Of a stretch of DNA of 64,000 bases, positions 57,491-64,000 are shown one piece after another. Origin of the DNA: Methylobacter sp. (GTDB taxonomy: Bacteria > Pseudomonadota > Gammaproteobacteria > Methylococcales > Methylomonadaceae). The position numbers and the translations under genes were made by a program. Every line of letters begins with the position of its first letter. Within the stretch, counting starts at the first letter, position 1. Below the pieces are notes generated by a model. It was not told where the DNA came from. It made no database searches and saw only the letters and a program-made list of their open reading frames with translations. The stretch is taken from positions 1 through 64,000 of the forward strand of contig NZ_JAUXVR010000041.1 in the NCBI RefSeq assembly GCF_030680395.1, written 5' to 3'.

Positions 57491-58600
57491 TTATGCGACA
57501 CCCAAAGTCGTAAAATATTTTCGCCTGAAGTAAAGGGCCACTTTGACCAGGCCGATTAGTACAGGAACCTCCACCAGAGGACCAATGACCGCGGCAAATG
57601 CTTGCCCTGACTGGAGGCCGAAAACTGCTACGGCCACCGCAATCGCCAATTCAAAGTTGTTACTGGCGGCGGTAAACGAAAGCGTGGCGCTAATGCGATA
57701 CCCGGCACCGGCCTTGGCTGACATGTAAAACGTAACCAGAAACATGATAATGAAATAGATCACCAGGGGTATGGCAATGCGCACCACATCCAGCGGCAAC
57801 TGCACGATATATTCACCTTTAAGGGAGAACATCACCAGTATCGTGAACAACAGGGCTATGAGCGTAATGGGGCTGATTTTGGGAATAAATTTTTCTTCAT
57901 ACCAGTCTCGTCCTTTGCGCCGCACCATAAAAAAACGGGTGAGCATGCCGCCAAAAAAAGGGATACCCAGGTAGATCAGCACGCTTTCGGCGACCTGAAG
58001 AATGGTAATCGGGACTTCAAGGCCGGAAGCGATCCCTAACCAGTCGGGCAGGACAGTGACGAAAACGTAGGCGTAGATGGAAAAAAACAGCATCTGGAAG
58101 ATGGAATTGAACGCCACCAAGCCCGCACAATATTCGGTGTCGCCCTGAGCCAAATCATTCCAGACCAGAACCATGGCGATGCAACGGGACAGGCCGATAA
58201 TGATCAGTCCCACCATATAATCAGGGTAATCCCGGAGAAAAGTGATAGCCAAAACGAACATAAGCACCGGGCCGATTATCCAGTTCTGGATCAAGGAAAG
58301 CATAAGAACTTTAGTGTTCCTGAAAACCTTGGGCAGTTCCTCGTAACGGACTTTGGCCAACGGCGGATACATCATAAGAATAAGGCCAATAGCAATGGGA
58401 ATAGAGGTGGTTCCAACCTGAAAACGGGTTAGCCACTGAGTGAAACTGGGCATGAAATAGCCCAGGGCAACGCCGGTTGCCATGGTTATAAAAATCCATA
58501 ATGTCAGAAACCGCTCAACAAAACCCAGACGTTTGGGCGTGTCTATAGAAGCCGGAGGGCTGGCAATCTTCCTGGATAATTGTATTTTTATCTTACTCAT
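57491..58600 (-). CDS. acr3: Arsenite efflux permease Acr3
   Basis: Inner-membrane arsenite transporter of the Acr3 (BASS) family, 369 residues, ten predicted helices. The helix with the essential cysteine reads [19 protein letters not shown], and GVALGYFMP is near the N-terminus. With ArsA and ArsD present it may work as an ATP-coupled pump. It begins 18 bp after arsC and ends 90 bp before arsD on the same strand. Confidence 0.94.
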   Translation of the reverse strand: MSKIKIQLSRKIASPPASIDTPKRLGFVERFLTLWIFITMATGVALGYFMPSFTQWLTRFQVGTTSIPIAIGLILMMYPPLAKVRYEELPKVFRNTKVLMLSLIQNWIIGPVLMFVLAITFLRDYPDYMVGLIIIGLSRCIAMVLVWNDLAQGDTEYCAGLVAFNSIFQMLFFSIYAYVFVTVLPDWLGIASGLEVPITILQVAESVLIYLGIPFFGGMLTRFFMVRRKGRDWYEEKFIPKISPITLIALLFTILVMFSLKGEYIVQLPLDVVRIAIPLVIYFIIMFLVTFYMSAKAGAGYRISATLSFTAASNNFELAIAVAVAVFGLQSGQAFAAVIGPLVEVPVLIGLVKVALYFRRKYFTTLGVA

Positions 58601-58618
58601 GGACGTGGTCCTGGTTAA

Positions 58619-59098
58619 TTAGCTATCGAGTTGGCCAATGGCATTGAGTTCTGCGGTCAATTGTTCAGGGGGCATCGTTTCCAGGGGTAATTCAAGCATT
58701 TTTTCGACACGCAACTTCAGCGTACTGAATGTCTGCTCGAAAGCAGCAATTTTTTCGTCTTCAGTCCCTTCCACATGCCCCGGATCGGAGACGCCCCAAT
58801 GCGCCCGAACCGCTTTAGTCAAATAAACCGGGCAGGTTTCACCGGCGGCGTTGTCACAAACGGTAATGACGATATCCATCGGCTGGTCTTCAAACTCTTC
58901 CCAGGATTGGCTTTTATAACCTTCCGTCGGCAAATCATGGCGTTTCAAGGTGGCCAATGCGCCTGTGTTAATTCTGCCTATCGGCTGACTGCCGGCAGAA
59001 AAGGCTTTGATACGGCCTTGACCCAAATGATTGAATAAGGCTTCTCCCATAACACTGCGGCAGGAGTTACCGGTACAAATAACCAGAATGTTTAACAT
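58619..59098 (-). CDS. arsC: Arsenate reductase ArsC (low-molecular-weight phosphatase type)
   Basis: Reduces arsenate to arsenite. 159 residues with the P-loop CTGNSCRS (C8 nucleophile), and a second and third cysteine in TVCDNAAGETCPVY, the layout of thioredoxin-coupled ArsC. The trailing 20 residues are an acidic extension (PPEQLTAELNAIGQLDS). Its start overlaps the end of a degenerate permease frame by 7 bp, so it may depend on that frame for coupling. Confidence 0.94.
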   Translation of the reverse strand: MLNILVICTGNSCRSVMGEALFNHLGQGRIKAFSAGSQPIGRINTGALATLKRHDLPTEGYKSQSWEEFEDQPMDIVITVCDNAAGETCPVYLTKAVRAHWGVSDPGHVEGTEDEKIAAFEQTFSTLKLRVEKMLELPLETMPPEQLTAELNAIGQLDS

Positions 59099-59268
59099 AT
59101 TGTCTCTCGAATAACGTTATTGAAGGGGTTGCAAAATTTTCTTGATTTCTTCTTGGCAGTCAGCACGATGGCCGCCGCGTTTATAGATACCGGCAGATAA
59201 AAACAGGCAATAAAAACCGCCGTTATCAGGATCAGCGATTTCCGCTCGGCTTTCCAAAATACGCGCAT
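59092..59268 (-). pseudogene. Remnant of an ars-operon permease (YraQ/DUF318-like)
   Basis: 58-residue frame. The start MRVFWKAERKSLILITAVFI and ACFYLPV reads like the first helix of permeases found in ars operons. It continues directly as INAAAIVLTAK, which fits a later helix of the same family (AINVLAIVLTA-type), then loses similarity. An internal deletion of roughly a hundred residues, plus loss of the C-terminus, would explain this. Such permeases include methylarsenite exporters (ArsP), but the subtype cannot be told. A small functional membrane protein is possible but less likely. Confidence 0.55.
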
Positions 59269-59307
59269 GTTTTTACCCTCCTTTGCAGCAAATTATTAGC
59301 GTGTCAG

Positions 59308-59760
59308 TTATCCGCAACAGGATGAGTCGGCATTTCCGGCAGGTCGGCAAGCGAATGGGTTTTCGCCGTCGGATGGCGCTTTTTTATCGTTAAACGTGGG
59401 AACCTCGGACAGCGAATGAAACGACTCCCAGGCAATGCCTTGCGGATCGGTGATCCAGTGTTTGTCGGAACGCATATAACAGCAAGCGGACTGTTCCTGG
59501 GTTTCGACAGGTTGTTGCGTGGCGTCCAGGCGCTGTTTGATCGCCTGTAATTCCTGATCGTCCTCCGCCTGAATGCCGAGGTGGTCGAGGCCGAGTTGGG
59601 CGCTGCGGTTGGAAATAGCAAAATTAACCCGTGGATCGTCCAGCATCCATTTCGCATAATCGTCATGTTGTACGGTGGGTCCGCAGCCGAACAGCGTGCT
59701 GTAAAAATGAATGTTCTGCTCGAGGTTTTCTACCGCCAAGTGGATGTGTAGTCTTTTCAT
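59308..59760 (-). CDS. arsI: ArsI-type C-As lyase (VOC family)
   Basis: Dioxygenase of the vicinal-oxygen-chelate fold that splits the C-As bond of trivalent organoarsenicals. 150 residues. The diagnostic vicinal cysteines are C93-C94 in SACCYMRSDKHW, and metal-ligand histidines fall in RLHIHLAV and GLDHLGIQ, with a Glu in IAWESFH. It ends in SSCCG, a further thiol pair. CadI-type relatives of unproven function share the fold. It is second in the operon, after arsR. Confidence 0.92.
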   Translation of the reverse strand: MKRLHIHLAVENLEQNIHFYSTLFGCGPTVQHDDYAKWMLDDPRVNFAISNRSAQLGLDHLGIQAEDDQELQAIKQRLDATQQPVETQEQSACCYMRSDKHWITDPQGIAWESFHSLSEVPTFNDKKAPSDGENPFACRPAGNADSSCCG

Positions 59761-59778
59761 TTTAATACCTATAAAGTG

Positions 59779-59798
59779 ATATGCGAATAAGCGGATAT
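59779..59798 (-). promoter_or_regulatory. Candidate ArsR operator before arsI
   Basis: ATATGCGAATAAGCGGATAT is an imperfect dyad (ATATGC/GCGGATAT) 19 bp before the arsI start. It resembles the element upstream of arsR in its ATATGC half. Binding is not shown. Confidence 0.35.
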
Positions 59799-59813
59799 AG
59801 TAGCTTTAAAAAA

Positions 59814-60161
59814 TCAGCAGCAGCTTGCCATTTCAGGCCTGTCTTCCATGTTATGCAGGCGTTCCAAATCCTTATGAAAAACACTGCCATTTTCAACCGC
59901 CACTAAAGCATTCTCCAGAATCGGAAAGGCCCAGGCAGGCAATTTCGGGTTGATCTGATAAAAAACCCACTGCCCTTCGCGGCTGTCCAGTAATAATCCG
60001 CATTGACGCAGCAACGCTAAATGCCGGGAAATTTTAGGCTGAGATAAATCCAGCGCCGCCGTTAATTCGCAGACGCAGAGCTTGCCTTGCTTTTGCAGCA
60101 AAGCAACGCACCGTAAACGCGTTTCATCAGACAAACATTTAAAAAATTGAGCCGGAGACAT
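59814..60161 (-). CDS. arsR: Arsenical-resistance repressor ArsR
   Basis: ArsR/SmtB winged-helix repressor released by As(III). The start at 60161 (MSPAQFFKCLSDETRLRC) gives 115 residues; the frame opens 12 codons earlier without a family match. The As(III) site is C29-V-C31 (GKLCVCELTAAL) at the start of the DNA-binding helix pair, and SQPKISRHLALLRQCGLL is the recognition helix. The C-terminus ends in a CC pair, which may add a ligand. It is the first gene of the operon and probably self-regulates through a dyad upstream. Confidence 0.93.
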   Translation of the reverse strand: MSPAQFFKCLSDETRLRCVALLQKQGKLCVCELTAALDLSQPKISRHLALLRQCGLLLDSREGQWVFYQINPKLPAWAFPILENALVAVENGSVFHKDLERLHNMEDRPEMASCC

Positions 60162-60182
60162 TATTTTCAACCCTGTTATGAA

Positions 60183-60200
60183 CATATGGATAAGCATATA
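60183..60200 (-). promoter_or_regulatory. Candidate ArsR operator/promoter of the ars operon
   Basis: CATATGGATAAGCATATA contains the dyad ATATG-N6-CATAT just upstream of the arsR start, within AT-rich sequence. This is where ArsR operators normally lie. Confidence 0.45.
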
Positions 60201-60349
60201 TTAAAATATTCAGCCATTCAACTTTTTATTGTTTACGTTTAGTGATTTTGAGTAGGTTTGCAACTTTGCAATAATTTTTAATGTCCAGCCAACCGCAATA
60301 AAACGTCCTGCATCGCGTAATCATGCAATAAACCGAGCATTCCGATCTT

Positions 60350-61156
60350 TTATTGACACACTTCCGAACAAACCATGCTGATTCTTTCAGGCGTTGCCGC
60401 CAGCTTTAATGCGGATAGCTGTCCTTGGGTTGGTAATGGATAAATGCCGGGGAAGATGTCGTCTTCAAAATCAGAGTCATCAGCAAAAATGATATTCAAA
60501 TTGGATGTAAGACGGTCGGGTAACCGGTACCAGGGCACCCAACCTTCGGCTTGCGTTCCTGTCGCGCCGCTGGTATTGAAATCCAGTTTGCCTTGCTCGT
60601 TGCAATATTTCATCAGGGTATAGGCATTGGCGATAAAACGCAGCCGCTTCCAACCCCTGAGTTTTGCATGCCAAAGCGATTGGTCTGGCTCCCTGTTTTC
60701 GAGTAAAGCCAGATAATTACCCTGAGACAATACCGATTCAACTTCGTAGGCAAACGTTAACGCCTGGCTAAAACTCCATTCAGCAGGGATGCCCGCATGC
60801 ACCAGGGTAAAGTTGAGTTTGGAATCATGATGAATAAGTGCCCGGCGGCGCAGCCACTTTAATAGCTCGTCCCGATCCGGGGCATTAAGAATTTCATCCA
60901 GGGTGTCACCCGCTTCCGATTGTTCAAAGCCTTCCGCTACTGTCAACAAATGCAACTCCTGATTGCCCAGCACCGTAACTGCTTTTTTGCCCAAGCCCTT
61001 GACAAATCTGAGTACAGCCAGAGACTCCGGCCCTTCATTGACTAAATTACCGGTAAACCATAAGCAGTCGTTTTCCGGATCAAACTGTATTTTCTCCAAT
61101 AACTTTAATAGTAACTGATAATTGCCTTTTACATTGCCGATGGCGTAGGTGGTCAT
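60350..61156 (-). CDS. ApaH-like protein with lost catalytic residues
   Basis: 268 residues aligning along their full length with ApaH (diadenosine tetraphosphatase, PPP fold). However, the metal-binding motifs have changed: GDVHG is GNVKG (N8, K10), GDLV..G is GNLVNEG (N37, E41), GNHD is GNQE (Q66), and the late GHW is ADD in IIFADDSDF. The VHAG histidine and overall framework (LLKWLRRRALIHH, LRGWKRLRFIANAYT) remain. Most metal ligands are gone, so hydrolysis of Ap4A is unlikely. A binding or regulatory role is an inference. It is a single gene upstream of the ars operon, same strand. Confidence 0.85.
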   Translation of the reverse strand: MTTYAIGNVKGNYQLLLKLLEKIQFDPENDCLWFTGNLVNEGPESLAVLRFVKGLGKKAVTVLGNQELHLLTVAEGFEQSEAGDTLDEILNAPDRDELLKWLRRRALIHHDSKLNFTLVHAGIPAEWSFSQALTFAYEVESVLSQGNYLALLENREPDQSLWHAKLRGWKRLRFIANAYTLMKYCNEQGKLDFNTSGATGTQAEGWVPWYRLPDRLTSNLNIIFADDSDFEDDIFPGIYPLPTQGQLSALKLAATPERISMVCSEVCQ

Positions 61157-61495
61157 AATATTTAGCTCCCAAATCGATAGTGCTTATGAAGCATCAATTA
61201 TGATGCCATTCAGGGAGAGCGTGGCTTGACAAGGAGAAAAACCGACAACAAATAATTATAATACATTGATAATTAAGCGTTCTTAAGGCGTCCGCAAATT
61301 AAACGATCAAGTTTAATCGTGTCTGACTGAACTTAGGCATCACGCTTATGCGTCGTTATTTTGTAACAAAGCTACCCACTTTCCGGCCATATTGTTACTA
61401 AGATGACCAGAAAAAAGCATAACTAATCTGAAGTATGTTGTTTCTGAAGCGGACTACCGGTCACTTCTGCGAAATAATCAGAAGAAAGCGGGTGT

Positions 61496-61511
61496 TGGTT
61501 TAAATATTGCT
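61496..61511 (+). promoter_or_regulatory. Candidate sigma-54 promoter of the flavodoxin gene
   Basis: TGGTTTAAATATTGCT has GG-N10-GC and a perfect TTGCT, with a weaker -24 half. It lies 35 bp before the flavodoxin ATG. No perfect TGT-N10-ACA site was found in the 390-bp spacer, which otherwise shows no gene. Confidence 0.5.
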
Positions 61512-61545
61512 GTGCAGTTAGTGGACGATTAACTTGGATTTAATT

Positions 61546-62091
61546 ATGAACAAGATCGGAATATTTTACGGCACTGAGACCGGCATGACAGAAGCGATGG
61601 CCCAGATTATGTACCGGGTTTTAGGCGATGAAATCGCCAGCGAACCGGCTAATGTTAATCAGGCCAAGGTATCGGAATTATTGCAGTATAAAGCCCTGAT
61701 TCTGGGCGCGCCCAGTTACGGGGTCGGAGAATTGCCCGGCAGAACGACAGGCAGTGAGCAGGGAAACTGGGAAGAGTTTTTATTCCGCCTCGATGATGCC
61801 GACTTATCCGGAAAACGGGTCGCCCTGTTCGGTTTGGGCAACCAACAGAAATATTACGATCGCTTTGCCAGTTCCCTGATTCATTTGTATCAGCACTTTG
61901 TTGCTTACGGCGCAGAGGTTATAGGGGCCTGGAGCACCGAAGGCTATCACTTCACCCGCTCGCACTCGGTTATCGACAATCAGTTTGTCGGCCTGGTGCT
62001 GGATCATCATAGCCAACCCGAAATGACCACAACCCGGATTATCGGCTGGCTGGACCAGATTAAGCCGGCGTTGTTGGAGAAATTGAATTAA
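61546..62091 (+). CDS. nifF: Long-chain flavodoxin, NifF-like
   Basis: FMN electron carrier of 181 residues, possibly the donor to nitrogenase reductase. The phosphate loop is FYGTETGMTEAMA; PSYGVGELPGRTTGSEQGNW and the GLGNQQKYYDRF region with the long-chain insert match the NifF/FldA group. The start at 61546 (MNKIGIFYG) is standard. A sigma-54-like element upstream favours NifF over housekeeping FldA, but this is not decisive. Its 3' end is duplicated in a 73-bp direct repeat just downstream. Confidence 0.85.
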   Translation: MNKIGIFYGTETGMTEAMAQIMYRVLGDEIASEPANVNQAKVSELLQYKALILGAPSYGVGELPGRTTGSEQGNWEEFLFRLDDADLSGKRVALFGLGNQQKYYDRFASSLIHLYQHFVAYGAEVIGAWSTEGYHFTRSHSVIDNQFVGLVLDHHSQPEMTTTRIIGWLDQIKPALLEKLN

Positions 62092-62352
62092 TGCTTTCGT
62101 CGTATTTAACCGAAGGACATTTATGGTTCCCACGCTCTGCGTCGCTGCCATTAAGTTAAGAGATACGCTGGTTCCCAAGCTCCCGCTTGGGAACCCAGTG
62201 AGCAAAGCTCCAGCTTTGCGAGCCGGGAAGCTAGAGCTTCCCGTACCGAATTCCCAAGCAGGAGCTTGGGAACTAGCGCAGCCGGCGTTGTTGGAGAAAT
62301 TGAATTAATGCTTTCGTCGTATTTAACCGAAGGACATTTATGGTTCCCACGC
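62063..62352. repeat. 73-bp direct repeat flanking a REP-like hairpin cluster
   Basis: 62063-62135 and 62280-62352 are identical and include the last 29 bases of the flavodoxin gene plus 44 bases beyond. Between them, 62170-62272 holds the four-hairpin cluster seen at 35.9 kb (GTTCCCAAGC arms, GCAAAGCT/AGCTTTGC, GGGAAGCT/AGCTTCCC, AATTCCCAAGC arms). After copy 2 the palindrome GTTCCCACGC/GCGTGGGAAC is intact; after copy 1 it is broken. Confidence 0.9.
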
Positions 62353-62416
62353 AGAGCGTGGGAACGATGAGTTTATGTTTCGGGAAGTTATTACCGACCA
62401 TATCCTAAGGACATAA

Positions 62417-62869
62417 ATGATGAACAACGCCGACAGCATTGCTCAATTGTGCCGCTATATCGCCGAACGAAAGCCGGTGTTGAAAAAACAATATGAGCAG
62501 TTACTCGCCCAAGATCTTTCGCGGCAACAATGGGACGGCTGTTTTCAACGCAATGTGTTGATCGTTTTGGAACAGGCTTATGACGAGGCGCTGGCATTTG
62601 TGAAAACGCTGCCGTTCGATAGCGCCGCAAGTTCCGTTAATCAAGGGTTATCGAATGTAACCCAGCAAGCGCTGGGCGCTTTCGACGGATTCGTTGACGA
62701 TTTCTTAGTGTTTGTCGTCGATAAACATCGCACCTCCTGCGCGTTATCCAATTTTCCCGACGAACATAAACCGGACAAAACCTACGTTAACGCGGTGATG
62801 CGGGACATCGCCGGGCTTTGGCAGAGCTTTGCTTTAACTATTAATGCTTATTTTCTGGAATGCAGGTAA
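62417..62869 (+). CDS. Hypothetical protein, 150 aa
   Basis: Soluble, mostly helical protein (NADSIAQLCRYIAERKPVLK, YEQLLAQDLSRQQWDGCFQR) without signal peptide or recognised motif; three of its four cysteines are scattered. AAGG lies six bases before the ATG at 62417; a second ATG follows at once. Its stop lies 32 bp before the GST start, so the two may be co-transcribed, perhaps with the flavodoxin. No family is recognised, and a nif link is only contextual. Confidence 0.75.
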   Translation: MMNNADSIAQLCRYIAERKPVLKKQYEQLLAQDLSRQQWDGCFQRNVLIVLEQAYDEALAFVKTLPFDSAASSVNQGLSNVTQQALGAFDGFVDDFLVFVVDKHRTSCALSNFPDEHKPDKTYVNAVMRDIAGLWQSFALTINAYFLECR

Positions 62870-62901
62870 CGCAGTCCGTTCAAAACACACAGGAAAATCG
62901 A

Positions 62902-63522
62902 ATGAAATTGTATTTAACGCCCGGCTCCTGCTCGACAGGCATCCATATTTTAATGGAAGAGATCGACTTGGTTTTCGAAGCGCATCTCGTGAATTTATTG
63001 GCTGGGGATCAAAATACGCCGGATTATCTTGCCGTAAACCCGAAAGCCACCATCCCGACGCTGGTGCGCAACGACGGCACTGCACTGACCGAATTTCAAG
63101 CGATCGCCTATTGGTTGGCGCGAAGCTATCCCAAAGCCAAACTGTTGCCCGGCGACCCGGACGGCGACGCGCACGTCATTGAGCTGATGGATTACGTGGT
63201 CGGCACTGTTCACGGACAGGGTTTCGCCAGAATTTTTACGACCGACCGGTTCGCGCTCAATGAAGCCGATTTTGAGGCCGTCAGAGCTCAAGGCATGGAT
63301 ATCGTTAGACGAGGGTTTGCGGTCATTAATGACGGTTTGCCGCCTGAAGGCTATGTCATGGGTTCTTTCAGCATCGCCGATGCGGCTTTGTTTTATGTCG
63401 AGTTTTGGGCCTACAAAACCGGGATTGTACTGCCGGAAAATTGCTTGAAACATTATCGATTGATGCTTGAGCGCCCGGTAGTCAGGCGCGTCTTGGCCGA
63501 AGAAGGCTATCGTTTGGATTAG
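62902..63522 (+). CDS. Glutathione S-transferase family protein
   Basis: 206 residues from MKLYLTPGSCSTGIHILMEE, chosen since AGGA precedes it and the fold starts here. The N-terminal thioredoxin-like domain has the cysteine/serine region GSCSTG of beta-class bacterial GSTs, the cis-Pro loop KATIPTLV and ALTEFQAIAYWLA. The C-terminal helical domain carries SIADAALFYVEFW, the family N-capping motif. Detoxification or a redox role is typical; the substrate is unknown. It lies after the 150-aa gene in the same direction. Confidence 0.88.
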   Translation: MKLYLTPGSCSTGIHILMEEIDLVFEAHLVNLLAGDQNTPDYLAVNPKATIPTLVRNDGTALTEFQAIAYWLARSYPKAKLLPGDPDGDAHVIELMDYVVGTVHGQGFARIFTTDRFALNEADFEAVRAQGMDIVRRGFAVINDGLPPEGYVMGSFSIADAALFYVEFWAYKTGIVLPENCLKHYRLMLERPVVRRVLAEEGYRLD

Positions 63523-63576
63523 CCTAAAAACCATAGTTGAGCATTCTGCGGCTGGACGGGGCATGCGCTATGCACA

Positions 63577-63603
63577 CCTTCCAGGTTTTAAAAACCTGGA
63601 AGG
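63577..63603 (+). terminator. Perfect hairpin after the GST gene
   Basis: CCTTCCAGGTTTT pairs with AAAACCTGGAAGG around a single A. Strong stem, no T-tract. It adjoins the tandem repeats and may belong to that repeat family rather than being a terminator. Confidence 0.45.
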
Positions 63604-63604
63604 C

Positions 63605-63884
63605 GTGGCTGGACGGGGTTTGCAACCCCGTCCGAAACGTTTGGCGGATGAAGATATGACAGTAGTTATCGAAAACGCTGGGGACGAGGGTGCAAACCCC
63701 GTCCCGCTCGGGGTCATAACTCGCGGCGTGTGGGAACCAGCGCTGTGGCTGGACGGGGTTTGCAACCCCGTCCGAAACGTTTGGCGGATAAAGATATGAC
63801 AGTAGTTATCGAAAACGCTAGGGACGGAGGTGCAACCCCCGTCCCGCTCGGGGTCATAACTCGCGGCGTGTGGGAACCAGCGCT
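63605..63884. repeat. Two tandem 140-bp palindromic repeat units
   Basis: Units 63605-63744 and 63745-63884 are nearly identical. Each contains GGACGGGGTTTGCAACCCCG, the sequence ACAGTAGTTATCGAAAACGC, a second GGGACG...CCCCGTCCC palindrome, and ends GTGTGGGAACCAGCGCT. The spacing is exactly 140 bp. Short frames across it are artefacts of the repeat. Confidence 0.9.
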
Positions 63885-63904
63885 CACTAAAATTATTAAC
63901 TTAA

Positions 63905-63920
63905 TGGCAGTGACATAGCA
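63905..63920 (+). promoter_or_regulatory. Candidate sigma-54 promoter of the right-edge gene
   Basis: TGGCAGTGACATAGCA has TGGCA at -24 and GG-N10-GC spacing, 23 bp before the next ATG. One base in the -12 half departs from TTGCA. Confidence 0.5.
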
Positions 63921-63943
63921 CCTAAAAATGAGGAAAACACAAA

Positions 63944-64000
63944 ATGACAATAATTGAAAAAACCGACGCACTTATCGTCGGCTATACGCTGATCGATAAC
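63944..64000 (+). CDS. Start of an unidentified gene cut by the window end
   Basis: The first 19 codons read MTIIEKTDALIVGYTLIDN and run into the right edge. GAGG lies about 9 bases before the ATG, and a sigma-54-like element lies just upstream, so the gene may belong to the nitrogen fixation set. Too little is visible to name it. Confidence 0.55.
   Translation, partial: MTIIEKTDALIVGYTLIDN

Noticed and set aside
63563-63971. Frames of 60-85 codons on both strands near the right edge
   Set aside because: They are translations of the 140-bp tandem repeats, with the same peptide appearing twice.

Overview
The window most likely comes from a nitrogen-fixing gammaproteobacterial methanotroph of the order Methylococcales. 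The evidence is the four-gene sucrose block sps-spp-fruK-ams, a large nif accessory cluster with sigma-54/NifA-type promoters, an HpnN-like (hopanoid-linked) RND protein, and the gammaproteobacterial order hfq-hflX-hflK-hflC-hisZ-purA. No methane or methanol oxidation gene lies in the window, so the assignment is an inference. There are no rRNA, tRNA, CRISPR or complete insertion-sequence genes. Short palindromic and MITE-like repeats are abundant.

Layout. 1-6.6 kb: a multidomain c-di-GMP sensor cut by the left edge, then a motA/motB stator pair. 6.6-17 kb, mostly minus strand: a YggU-family protein, an MHS-type MFS transporter, a small conserved protein, then purA, hisZ, hflC, hflK, hflX and hfq (transcribed hfq to purA), and a class I fumarase. 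17-25.6 kb: a frameshifted DHH phosphoesterase, an RlpA-like protein, a 49-residue membrane protein, a PAS-GGDEF-EAL protein, an HpnN-like transporter and ApbE. 26-32 kb: the sucrose operon (sucrose-phosphate synthase, sucrose-phosphate phosphatase, fructokinase, amylosucrase).

32.6-45 kb is the nif accessory island. It opens with a TGT-N10-ACA site and a -24/-12 promoter. It then runs nifE, nifN, nifX, a DUF269 protein, a DUF683 protein, FdxB, a thioredoxin-fold 2Fe-2S ferredoxin, two unknown proteins and a DUF4213/DUF364 protein. A second UAS plus -24/-12 promoter precedes a 189-residue unknown protein followed by a AAA+ ATPase with an unassigned 330-residue N-terminal half. A third -24/-12 promoter precedes rhodanese, ankyrin and NafY-like genes. 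The 189-aa/AAA+ pair is the best candidate for an undescribed nitrogenase-associated system. At the right edge, further -24/-12 elements precede a NifF-like flavodoxin and a gene cut by the window end.

45-54.8 kb: thioredoxin 2, two alpha/beta hydrolases, a secreted unknown, small membrane proteins, and a glycogen debranching enzyme overlapping a TreZ-like trehalohydrolase. 55.3-60.2 kb: an arsenic operon transcribed arsR-arsI-(permease remnant)-arsC-acr3-arsD-arsA, handling arsenate, arsenite and probably methylarsenite. 60.3-64 kb: an ApaH-like protein that has lost most of its metal ligands, the flavodoxin, a small unknown, a glutathione S-transferase, and tandem palindromic repeats.

Recurring oddities are gene remnants (phospholipase D/cardiolipin synthase, cis-prenyltransferase, permease) and palindromic repeats inserted between nif cistrons.
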